This document shows positions 39,865 to 50,500 of a DNA stretch of 64,000 nt, piece after piece. The position numbers and the translations under genes were made by a program. Source of the stretch: Lonicera japonica (taxonomy: Eukaryota; Streptophyta; Magnoliopsida; Dipsacales; Caprifoliaceae); assembly GCA_021464415.1 (NCBI GenBank), contig CM038469.1, positions 2,458,501 through 2,522,500 on the forward strand, read 5' to 3'. The notes under the pieces are model-generated. The model saw only the letters and a program-made list of their open reading frames with translations. It did no database searches and was not told where the DNA came from. Position 1 is the first letter of the stretch, and each line of letters opens with the position of its first letter.

Positions 39865-40165
39865 GACTACAATATGAACTTTGCAGTCTATATTTCACTG
39901 CAATATGAACTTTGCATTCTATATTTTACTGCAATGTGAACTTTGCAGTCCATATTTCACTGCAATGTGAACTTTGCAGTCGATATTTTTGGTGCAAAAT
40001 TCATATTGCAGTCCATATTTTACTGCAATGTGAACTTTGCAGTCCATATTTTTAGTGCAAAGTTCATATTGCAGTCCATATTTCACTACAATATAAACTT
40101 TGCAGTTCATATTTTACTGCAATATGAACTTTGCAGTCCATTTTTTTTGTGCAAATTTCATAAAG
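39865..40165. repeat. Palindromic short tandem array, about 32-bp unit
   Basis: Roughly nine units of the form ACTGCAATATGAACTTTGCA plus GTCCATATTT. Some stretches are in the opposite orientation (GTGCAAAGTTCATATTGCAG), so the array can fold on itself. All its open frames are repeat artefacts. Confidence 0.88.
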
Positions 40166-42600
40166 AGGGGTAATTTAGGTAATACATAACATGTTTTTAT
40201 TAATTAAATGATATTTAAATTTATTCAAATACATTCATTTAAAATATAAAACAAAATAGGCCTCTGACACTAATTACCAATTAAAAATAGGCCATTCATT
40301 CAAAAAAATATTATTCATTGGATTTTTGATAAAAATCAATGTATAATAATCCTTACCTAATTTATAGAATTTTTATTCACTACTTTAAATAAATTTTCTT
40401 TACGTAAGAAATTAACAAGTAAGAGTTAATCTTACCACATATTTTAACTTTTTTTTAATTTATCACAAATATACGTTGTTTTTCTTACCATTTTTTATCT
40501 TATTATCAAATGGAGCCTAACTTTTTAGCATTTGATCGGTACAATAATACCGAGTATGTATACATTTAATCAGTGTAATAAAACCAATTAACTGTGCACA
40601 TATTCTATTATAGAAATCACAATCGATATGCAAAAAACTATATTTTGCAACCATCACTTGTAATTGAAAAACGAAAAAATCCTTCCCAGATTCCCAAAAC
40701 TTGAAAGGGTCTTTACAAAAACAAAATTCGATCTTGAGTTTCAATTTTCTTCTTAATTTATACTAGCTGTAATCTAATTAGAAAACAACTATACCCTATG
40801 ATTGCAACAAATAGCTTGGATATTTGAAAAATAATTCTTGTTAACTTTTTTAAGAGTTTTTTGTATTATGATTTAAATCTGTGACCGCTCTCCTTCTTTT
40901 TAAATACCAATCAACACTTACCATTATACTATAAAGTCGTTAGCAACTTCTTAGAATTTTGGTAAAATAATAATAGTACAGAGAATGAGCAATAGTTGAG
41001 TTTTAGAAAGAAAAAAAAAAACTCACATTATAATTTTTGTTGCTCAAATATTTGTTTTAGGTACGCCAAATATAGACATTGGGTTTTAGCAATATAGTAT
41101 CATGTGGCATGAACTAACTACTAATATCATGGGACTTTACATGTGATTAAATTGAGCAAATGTTGTGTCCTAGCTGTTAATTATTCTTACTCGATGCTTA
41201 AATTCTATCAACTTCAAATCATAACATAATCATTTACTAAGAAAAATAAACTAGGTTCCAAGGAAAAAAATGAAAAAGATGCGATAGTTTTATTTAATTT
41301 TGAGAACTATACTATATCTAAGTGTGATTCGAGTTTTAATATTAAAGTAATAATTTTATAATAGGTTAGGTTTGAGGTGGGTTTTGCCAAACTCAAACCC
41401 AGCCTAAAATTACACAAGATCTAAAGCCATTATGTCCGAGAGAAAAGTTTTATATTAAAAATCCAAACTCACTTTGACCAAATGTAATTAATGATGCCTA
41501 AAAACTGATGAGCTCCACGCAGGCATGGAAGGAGTGAATAGGCATCAAATAACACATACACGTAGCCATGAAAAGTAAAGAGAGATAGAGATGAAATATG
41601 CAGAATGTAAGAAGGAGGCAAGTATTTACGCATGGATCACCTTAGGGAGAGGGTATGTCCACATGAAAAAAAAATATGGGGTTGAATTATTTTATAATTA
41701 GTGAGTAAATGGTGGTCATGAATAACATTTACATATGATTCTTCTATCTACAACTAATATTTCTAAAAAGGAAGAAGACTTTATGATTGGTGGGTCTTTT
41801 ACTTTTACCCCACAATTACCCATTTTTTTATACAATCTAAGTCTATTGACAAAAGTTTCGTTCCAAGCGGCCGCCTCTACAATTCGAAACCTATTTCACA
41901 TGTCCGCAACAAGTAAGAGCAATGAATTGTCATTTGGTCAATACGAGATTTAATTATACAAAGAACGTTTTTCGATTTTATTTCGGCAATTGTCATTTCA
42001 CTAAGAAACTTATTTTTATGCTTACTCAATCTTTCCCACATTTAGATGCCCCACTAAAGTTTTTGGTAACTCATGATTATGAACTTCACATATGACATGT
42101 ATTTTCCCTCAATTCCCACCGAGATTTAAACCATGAATTGAAAATGGGCAATTAAACTTCCTTGTAGCACTATCTCATTTTGTTTTTTTCCCTATTTGTT
42201 GTTATTATGATATTTACCTTTTTTTTCACAACCCAAAAAGACCATTGGCCTCTTTTTACTAGTACCATGGTCTAACTTTCAGGTCACGATTATAATGTTG
42301 ATCTCTTTTCCTTTACTTTGTCACCAATCTACTAGAGCATGTCAAGATTCAAATATCTATAAAAATCAAAATTATGATTAATGGTTTAAATATTCTAAGA
42401 AAATAAGTACTGCAAAATTGTGGCTCAAGTACTTATTATATTTACTTTATCCATTATAAACACATGAGTCACATCAATATATTTTGTTGGATTATCGTCG
42501 TTTTTAATAGAATCCGAAATATGACAACTAGTTAAGATACTAAGATGAAACAACTGCTCACCACAACTCGGATTAATAAGCTCTCCATCATTGAGATTCT
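40166..42600. other. Intergenic, AT-rich, nothing recognised
   Basis: No coding signal. A stretch near 41360-41470 resembles the AAACCCAAACCC-type sequence near 6460. Confidence 0.5.
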
Positions 42601-42601
42601 C

Positions 42602-42841
42602 TCATTCGTCGCCATCCAAATTAAGATGAACACATTTCTTTTGACAAAGAAGCTCTATTTTCGTAGGTTGTTCATCAACATCAGCATATGGAGCGTTAGG
42701 ACCCTCTTCTTCAATGACATGCTCGGTATAATAGTAATCTCCATTAACTTTAGTAATTACTTGTATTTGAATTGTGGTGAAATCAATTTCTTCAAGAAGA
42801 AAAATATCATTCCAAATGAAAGAATTAAGGCATTTTAGATC
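42602..42841 (-). CDS. Unrecognised open frame, 79 codons, no ATG at its start
   Basis: The minus strand is open from an acceptor-like TTCCAG|GATCTAAAA to TGA. The peptide is acidic in its middle (YYYTEHVIEEEGPNAPYADV, then DEQPTKIELLCQ) and its local GC is above that of the surroundings. It could be a terminal exon or a fragment of a transposon gene. I see no upstream exon and recognise no family, so this is a weak call. Confidence 0.2.
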   Translation of the reverse strand, partial: DLKCLNSFIWNDIFLLEEIDFTTIQIQVITKVNGDYYYTEHVIEEEGPNAPYADVDEQPTKIELLCQKKCVHLNLDGDE

Positions 42842-42844
42842 CTG

Positions 42845-43271
42845 GAATACTTTAGTTATATAAGTAAGAAATTATCTTGAAAGTTTCAGAGACTCAGCTC
42901 ATTATGGATGAATATATTTATATAGACTTGTCCAATGTGTTATGTACTAACTATCAGCGCATTTTGGACGAGGTTTTATGGATTGGCTCGTTAAATGTGC
43001 TTTGATTTAAGATTCTTTCAGAAGCAGCACATACTCAACCAAAGTGGAATAAGTTATTTGCATAACACTCGCCCATCTTAAATCGCTTACTTGCTAGGTT
43101 CAAAAAACCAAATCGAGCTCTGTTACTTCGATTTAATATTTTTTTAGAAGCAACACATACTCAGCTAATATGAAATAAGTGATGTGCATAACACTTGGAT
43201 AATGTAGGGCGAGTATTTGCTGGATTTATAAACTACAGCGCTGTTTAGCTCTTTTTTTAACAAACTTTTAA
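42845..43271. other. Intergenic, contains a short imperfect duplication
   Basis: AGAAGCA[GA]CACATACTCA with TTATTTGCATAACACT/TGATGTGCATAACACT recurs near 43019 and 43146. No gene. Confidence 0.5.
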
Positions 43272-43532
43272 CAGGGTCAGCCCTGGGCATAGGCGGTCCA
43301 AGTTGTTGCCTATAGCCCCTGATGTAGCAGGGCCCTGATTTTTTGGGGCCTCATATATATATACACACATGTTATATTAAATAACATTTTGTGAGTGAAT
43401 AATATTTAACAAGCTGATTCTTGGCCTAGCGGTTGAAAGGTGCCCTTTGATACTACACATAGTGATGAGCATCTGAGTTTGAGATTTTTTTACAGCCTTT
43501 ATTTTTTCAATTTTCTTTCTTTAAATAAAGCA

Positions 43533-45089
43533 TGTTGGTCGGAAAAACAACCCTAGAGGGGGGATGAATAGGGTTTTTAAAAACTTAATGCGAAATGAAA
43601 ACGTTTTTAAAATATTTAAGCAAAGCAACTTAGCTAAGTAACAATATCAAAAAAAATAAATTTCAAGTAATCAATCTTAAGAGAAGCAAATAAACAATCT
43701 CAAAATGCAAGCAATAATATAGCAATAAAAAGAGAGCTTGAGTTTAGAAAGATTGAACCAATTTGAAGCTCGAGACTTTTTGTCCTCACGGTTCGGTCTC
43801 TTCAACAATACGTCCGCGCTCAATTAGTTTCCCGAGAACTTCCACTATTCAATCTTCTTCGGGTGAAGATCAAACTTCAATACAAATATTTTTATGTACA
43901 CAACACTCACAATGTAGCTATACCCACTACACTTATCACAAGATATGCTCTCTTGCTTTACAAAGAGACAAACTCTCTTTTGAAATAAAAAATGAATTGT
44001 TTATGGTGATACACACCAATATAATAACTCTCAAGTGTATTTGAAGATTAAAAATAAAGCTCACACTAGAGTTATCAAGATTGATCAAAAATATATAACT
44101 CAAAAGATGAAAGATTGATCAATGAAATGAATTGAATACTTGAATAACTTTGTATATATGTAAAATGAGTTTGTAGAATAATTCAAGTGTATTATAACAT
44201 GTCTAGGACCTCATATTTATAGCTTGCAAAACCATATGGCTGTTGGGGATGATTAAAAAATGTTTTGGCTCCAAGGTATACATTTTCAAACTTTCTAACA
44301 GCTAGTTTTAACAAAAAATTTAAATTTGTTTTGTTAATTTCTCCCAATTTGATCACTGGATCATGCTCAAATTTTAGTCAAAAGTGCCAGGATATGTTGT
44401 CTAATTAGTGTAAAAATTTCAAAATGATCGGAGTTCGGGAAGGCCTCCATCTTACCGTTAGATCAAAACTAGGCAAAAATTGAGCGAATTTTAAATATAA
44501 AATAAAAATATTTTTGCAATTTAACAATTTAGTTCCAAATAAAATTCTAATGATTTTTGAACCTCAAATATATGTTTCTAAGATACTTATTTTTATTATA
44601 GCTTAAAATATGATCATTTAAAATTAATATGAATTTATTTTGAAACTCGGTCTTTGTAAAATGATGTTTTTCAAATAAATTCAATTTCAAGCTTGTTTGA
44701 ATCAATCTTTAAAAGATGCATGAATATGTTTGAGCTATAAGGATTTGATCAATAAAGTAATTTTACATAAATCTTAAGCACTCACTCAATTACTGAATTA
44801 ACGAGTCTTCGAATGCTTTGATTTGTTTCTTCGGATTAATCTTCATTTGAAGCTTTTTCCTTGAAACTTTTCATATAGTATTTTGATCCTTTGTACTTCA
44901 TGATTTGCATTGAGAGATTTGATCTTCCTTGTCTTGTCCAATGATCGAATAGTGAAAGATTGATCCTTATCATGTTTTTCTTGAATTTTTCAAGTAAATG
45001 AACTGTATACTTATATCAAGAAATATGTTAAATTACAAATGATTGATTTATTGTTATTATCAAAATAAGATTAAGACCTTAAGTCAACA
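43533..45089. repeat. Solo LTR (1557 bp) with perfect 5-bp TSD, nested in the hAT-like element
   Basis: It begins TGTTGGTC and ends AAGTCAACA, with TG...CA ends and partial inversion. AAGCA is duplicated exactly (43528-43532 and 45090-45094). It cuts the tandem array of the host element, whose AATAAAGCA|CTATC motif is intact in other units. A TATA-like TTTGTATATATG lies near 44150. No internal domains. The strand is not certain. Confidence 0.78.
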
Positions 45090-45560
45090 AAGCACTATCT
45101 TTTAATATTTGTTTTAACTAAATTCTACATGAGTAAGAAATTTATTTACTCTTTTTGTAACTTTTCAAATTTCATTGCTATATAATTTTTTTGTTTCTTT
45201 GAATAAAGCACTATCTTTTTTCATTTTCTTTGAATAAAGCATTATCTTTTAATATTTGTTTTAACTAAATTCTACACGAGTAAGAAATTTAATTACTTTT
45301 TTTGTAACTTTTCAAATCTCATTGCTATATAATTTTTTCTTTTTTTGAATAAAGCACTATCTTTTAGTATTTGTTCGAACAATAAATTTAATTACTCTTT
45401 TTGTAACTTTTCAAATCTCATTGCTATATAATTTTTTCTTTCTTTGAATAAAGCACTATCTTTTGGTATTTGTTTTAACTAAATTCTACACGAGTAAGAA
45501 ATTTAATTACTCTTTTTGTAACTTATTAAATCTCATTGCTATATATATTTTTTTGTTAGA
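45090..45560. repeat. Tandem array inside the hAT-like element, about 100-145-bp units, four copies
   Basis: AAAGCACTATCTTTT occurs near 45090, 45210 (partial), 45352 and 45450, with AAAGCATTATCTTTT near 45237, each followed by versions of CTCTTTTTGTAACTTTTCAA and TCATTGCTATATAA. Confidence 0.8.
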
Positions 45561-45782
45561 ATTTATTAGTGTAGTTATATTATATAAGCATATAAAAATA
45601 CAAAAAGGCCCCGAAACAAAAAATTTTCTTAGGGCCCCTCAAAACTCAGGACCGGCCCTAGCTTTTAAACTTTGGTTTTGCAATATTCATCAACTAATTA
45701 AGGTTTAAAATACACAAAGATAAGGTAACAATGAAACAAATATAATTCTTTTGACCTATCTTTATATTCTAAATCTTAACAT

Positions 45783-46195
45783 GTAGCACCATCTTTGTTT
45801 TCTACATCACCAATACCACCACCATCTTTGACCTTGTTCAATACCTCAATTTCTATATCATTATACTCACTACCCACAATTGTTAATATTTTGTCACTAA
45901 AAGTAATATTATTAGTATTTGATTTCTTGTTCAAATTGAAATTTTTGGTGGGTGAAGAAGGAATGTGCGAGAGAAGCCGTCTTCTCTCAGGAATGAAAGT
46001 GGTGAAGGGTGATGAGAGATTTCTTGTTTAAAAGTTAATTAATTGATTTGATTAAGTTAAAATACATTATTAGTTTAAAAGTTACTTGCTTTAACCATTA
46101 GGTAAAAAAAAGAAATAAGAGAGTAATGAGAATAAAATTTTATTTTAATATTAGTAAAATCTTTAAAAAATATTAGTGATAAAATAAGGTGGTAC
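45783..46195. mobile_element. MITE C, relative of foldback MITEs A and B
   Basis: The 3' part (GAATAAAATTTTATTTTAAT, ATTAGTAAAATC, ATTAGTGATAAAATAAGGTGG) is homologous to the end of MITE B near 11060-11110. The left end (GTAGCACCATCTTTGTTTTC) and the reverse complement of the right (GTACCACCTTATTTTATCAC) are weakly inverted. No clean target duplication was found. Confidence 0.5.
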
Positions 46196-46264
46196 AAACC
46201 TGATATGATTTGAACACTTATATGATATTTGATTGATATTTTGAGTTGAGTTTTTAAAATATGG

Positions 46265-46641
46265 TGTTTGGTAAAATTTAAAAGTATGTTGAAAAGTGAA
46301 TTTGGTTTTTGTTTGAGTTTTTTTTCAACCAACTAAAAAATCTCATAATTTTTTTTTCAAAAAATAGTCACAATGAATCTTATTTTATAGATCTCGACGA
46401 GTAGGTTTCAAATATATATTTTTTATCTAATTTTGATTTTTAGATTTAAAGTTATGGTATTTTTAAAATTTTTTTAGATAGAGAAAATAAAGTAAAATAA
46501 ATTTTAGAAAGTGTAAAAGTAAAATTGATTTTAAGTTGAATTTTTAAAATTTAGATAAAAAAAAACTTACCAAACATGCCCTTATGGTTTGGATTTTTGA
46601 AGGGGTGCAAATATCAACCCCATCAAAAGTCCAAACCAACG
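46265..46641. repeat. Host tandem-repeat unit U1, cut by the chromovirus
   Basis: The unit runs from AAAATTTAAAAGTATGTTGA to AAAGTCCAAACCAACG, where the 5' LTR begins. Two further copies follow the element (52747-53040 partial; 53041-53420 complete). Confidence 0.85.
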
Positions 46642-47251
46642 TGTCACGGGGTGCCTTCCAACAGTACTCGTGACCGACACCGACAACACTTCATCAGCAC
46701 CGTACTTGCGCCCGAGCGCAGCAAGGCCCAACAGGCAATGATCGATTGCGCTTCATCAGCACCGTGCACGCGCCCGAGCGCAGCACAACATCTAGTTTTA
46801 TTATTCTGTTTAGGTTTCCCTTATGTAAATATTGTTGTTTCCATGTAACTAGATTTAGGAATTTTTCTTGTAATTGCATTTCATTTCCTTTGTAATAGTT
46901 TTCTTGTAACTTGTAAGACCCAACGTGCACTGCTACCACTCTGGTATTTTCATTAAGTGGTTATATGTGGGGATAAGACTATCTGCCTCACACCCGAGTT
47001 GCCTACCAGTGCACGTTGTTTAGCACTTGCTTTCAAGCTCTTACTTTCTTTCGAATTGTAATAGCTTTCCATGTAATCTCATTTTCTTGCAATGAAGTAA
47101 TCTCAATTTGCGCTCACGCTCTCTTTCAAATTACTGTTGTTGCATGTTGTTCGTTGATTGTTAATAAAATTCGATCACATTCAACCGTGCTATCGGTTAG
47201 CACGGTCGTTCACGCGGCCTCCTTTGTGCCATCAAAGGATGCCCCGTGACA
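46642..47251 (+). repeat. 5' LTR of the second chromovirus (610 bp)
   Basis: It begins TGTCACGGGG and ends CCCCGTGACA, a perfect 10-bp inverted terminus. Near the 5' end a 62-bp unit (starting CTTCATCAGCACCGT) is present in two copies, against three in the 3' LTR. By eye about 14 substitutions separate the LTRs over roughly 609 aligned sites, near 2.3%, which suggests an insertion in the order of one to two million years if the pair is original. Confidence 0.93.
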
Positions 47252-47253
47252 GT

Positions 47254-47264
47254 TGGTATCAGAG
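47254..47264 (+). promoter_or_regulatory. Primer-binding site, initiator-Met tRNA type
   Basis: TGGTATCAGAG lies two bases after the 5' LTR. It matches the usual plant retroelement primer site complementary to the 3' end of initiator methionine tRNA. Confidence 0.88.
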
Positions 47265-47321
47265 GGATTGTTTTCGATTGCTGCCTTGTAAAACCCAGTT
47301 GGTGTATCTTACTACGTTACG

Positions 47322-47573
47322 ATGGGAACCAATAGCCAGATAATCGAAGCCCTCGAGAGAAATGTTGGTTTGCTAATGGAGAAAATGGGCGGAACGCCCT
47401 CTCTCGTCGATCGTGTGCAAAGTTTGGAGTTACGTACTCAAACTATCCCAGCAGGGGATGCATCGGGTAGCTCACCTGCACTAATCGATCGCATATATAC
47501 AAGATTTGGAGGAAGGCCTCCAAAATCTTCAGGGAATCCCACCAGGGGGTCCCTTTGGGGAGATGATGGATGA
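47322..47573 (+). CDS. N-terminal gag fragment of the second chromovirus, frameshifted
   Basis: This ATG frame (MGTNSQIIEALERNVGLLME...) is the first after the primer site and is the expected Gag N terminus. Real Gag-like content ends around residues 55-60 (SSPALIDRIY). From there the coding sequence continues in the next frame (AYIQDLEEGLQNLQG at about 47491-47535) into the long ORF. The tail of this ORF (GGRPPKSSGNPTRG) is out-of-frame translation. So a single-base insertion, or an equivalent loss of two, lies within about 47485-47506. Confidence 0.75.
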   Translation: MGTNSQIIEALERNVGLLMEKMGGTPSLVDRVQSLELRTQTIPAGDASGSSPALIDRIYTRFGGRPPKSSGNPTRGSLWGDDG

Positions 47574-50500
47574 GATGAGAACTGAAATCGATCAACTCGC
47601 CCAGAAATTGACTATATTGTCGATGGCGGTCGCTAACTCACCAGTTGGGGGTGGGGAGCGTACGAAGATAAAAGTGCCGGAACCCAAAGCATTCACCGGT
47701 GTTCGTGATGCTAGGGAATTAGAAAATTTCGTTTTTGACATGGAACAATATTTCCGTGCAACAAAGGTCGACGAGGAGGAAACGAAGATATCCTCTGCAT
47801 CCATGTACTTGTCCGGGGATGCCAAATTATGGTGGCGGAACAAGTACAACGAGGTTCAAGCTGGGGAGTGCGAGATTAGTACTTGGGAGGATCTGAAAAA
47901 GGAGTTGCGTGATCGATTCCTTCCCGAAAATACCTCCCACAACGCACGACAAGAACTCCTTCAAACGAAGCACTCAGGGAGCATCAAGGAGTACGTCAAT
48001 GCGTTCACCACCATCATGTTAGATATCCACGATATGAATGATGCTGATAGACTATTCTTTGTCATGATCGGGTTACAACCGTGGGCCAAAACGGAGTTAA
48101 ATCATAGGCAAGTGAAGACGTTAACTCAAGCCATATCAGCTGCTGAAAGCCTGCAAGATTACACCACCGGTCCTAAATCAAATGTCCCAAGAAGTGGGCA
48201 GACGAAGAATGCGGGGGAGAGAAAACCGAATTCTCCTGCCAGACCTAATTGGAGAGGCAACACACCCACCAGGCCATTTACCCAGCAAAATAATCACAAG
48301 AATGGGAACAAGTTCACAGGGAACTTCCAAACCGGCAATAATGGGAAAAAGCCCGTCAGCCCCAGAATGTGCTACTTGTGTCACGGTGCTCATTTCATGG
48401 CCAATTGCCCCGATAAACAACTCCTAAGTGCTCTCGTCGCCAGGGGTGGCGGCATGCTTCCGAAAGCCCCAGCTGCCTCGGGGCAATCTTATCGCACTCA
48501 GCAAAATCACCACGCCGAGTTTGAAGAAGAAATTGAGGAATATGAGGGAGCATCATTGGGTGCCTATCAGGGGCAGTTCATTCACTCTTGCAACGCAGTA
48601 ACGGTTGAAGAAGATCCCCGACAAGAAGGGAAGGTGGAACCATCCTCAAAAGGGAAAGCAGTTGTGGGGAAGAGTCCTCAAAGAAATGGTCTGATGTATG
48701 TGGATATCAAGATCAATGGAAAGCCGATTCAGGCCATAGTGGACACAGGCGCGACACATAACTACCTGGCGAGCACTGAAGTTGAACAGTTAGGCCTTAT
48801 CTTAGAAAAAAGAGTGGGTCGCGTGAAGGCCATCAACTCGGCCGCTCAACCTGTCGCCGGAATGGCGAAATCTGTGCTAGTAAAAGTCGGTCCTTACGAA
48901 GGGAGAACTAATTTCTCTGTTGTGGTAATGGACGATTTCAAGGTTATATTGGGGTTAGAGTTTTTGAGAGAAACTAAGGCTAGCGTCATGCCCAGCACAA
49001 ATAGCCTCATGATGCTCGGCAAGAATCCATGCGTTATCCCGGTGATGACCCCGTCAAGCAGTGGGAAGTTTTTATCGGCAATCCAATTGAAGAAGGGCAT
49101 TAAGCACGACAATCCCACTTTTGTGGCTGCACTCAAGTGGGATGAAATTCAAGAGACATCGGGACCATTGCCGAAATCCATTAGACAAGTGTTAACCGAA
49201 TTTGAAGATGTGATGCCCGAGAATCTTCCAAAGAAGTTACCTCCTCGTAGAGAAATAGATCATCAAATTGAACTTCTGCCAGGTACCAAACCTCCAGTTC
49301 GTGCGGCGTATCGAATGTCTCAACCCGAACTAGCAGAACTTCGGAAACAGCTGAAGGAGCTATTGGATGCGGGGTTAGTGCAACCAGCCAAATCGCCTTA
49401 TGGAGCTCCTGTCCTCTTCCAGAAGAAACAAGACGACTCTTTAAGAATGTGTGTCGATTATCGAGCTCTTAACAAGGTGACTATAAGGAACAATTATCCC
49501 ATCCCTCTAGTAGCCGATTGCTTCGATCAACTCAGCCGGGCAAAAATATTCACAAAACTTTATCTCAGATTCGGATATTGGCAAATTCGTATTGCAGCAG
49601 GGGACGAGGGAAAAACCACGTGTGTCACAAGATATGGAGCCTATGAATTTTTGGTTATGCCATTTGGGCTCACTAACGCTCCAGTCACCTTCAGCACTCT
49701 GATGAATCAAGTTCTCAGGGATTACTTGGATGATTTTGTCGTGGTCTATCTCGACGATATTGTGGTTTTTAGCGAAAGCATGGAGGAACATGAACAGCAC
49801 CTGAGGAGGGTATTGGAAAGACTTCGAAAGCATGAGTTGTATCTCAAACTATCTAAATGTTCCTTTGCGCAGAAACGTATCAAGTTCTTAGGCCACATCA
49901 TCGAACAGGGAAAAGTGCAGATGGATCCGGTTAAGGTCAAAGTCATACAGGAGTGGCGGGCGCCCACGAATGTGTCCGAACTCCATTCTTTTCTGGGACT
50001 CGCCAATTACTATAGGAAGTTCGTGAGGAACTACTCTAGTATTGCAATGCCCCTAACGGAACTCTTGAAGAAGTTGAAAGTTTGGGATTGGACGATGAGT
50101 TGCGAAGCTGCCTTCGATGCTCTGAAGAGGGCCATGTCCGAAGATCCCGTTCTTGCGCTGCCAGATGTGACTAAGCCGTTTGAAGTGCATACCGATGCAT
50201 CGGATGCAGCCCTAGGAGGAGTCTTAATGCAGGAAGGTCACCCGGTAGCTTATGAGAGTCGAAAGCTCAATGACACGGAGAAGAGGTACTCTGCCCACGA
50301 GAAAGAGTTGCTCGATGTGGTTCATTGTCTAAGGTTATGGAGGCATTACCTTCTCGGTTCTCGATTTTTAGTGAAAACAGATAACACCGCAGTTAGTCAC
50401 TTCCTTAGTCAACCGAAATTGAGCTCTAAACAAGCGAGGTGGCAGGAGTTGCTAGCGGAATTCAACTTCTGGATGGAGTATAAAGCAGGCTTGACCAATC

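Larger units (their letters stand above)
43272..45660. mobile_element. Non-autonomous hAT-like element (2389 bp) with 8-bp TSD
   Basis: The left end CAGGGTCAGCCCTGGGC and the reverse complement of the right end (TAGGGCCGGTCCTGAG) are inverted repeats with GGGGCC-rich subterminal sequence on both sides. The flanks ACTTTTAA (43264-43271) and GCTTTTAA (45661-45668) match at 7 of 8 positions. The 8-bp duplication fits the hAT superfamily. There is no transposase gene. About 1.56 kb of its length is a solo LTR inserted later, and most of the rest is a tandem array. Confidence 0.72.

Noticed and set aside
39865..40165. Possible CRISPR array
   Set aside because: The units are contiguous imperfect tandem repeats with no unique spacers, in a plant genome with no cas genes nearby.
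39919..40173. Open frames on both strands with repeated peptide motifs
   Set aside because: They are translations of the 32-bp palindromic array, whose period keeps several frames open.
42545..42838. 97-codon ATG frame on the plus strand
   Set aside because: Its composition is ordinary AT-rich translation and it overlaps the more protein-like minus frame. I could not support it.
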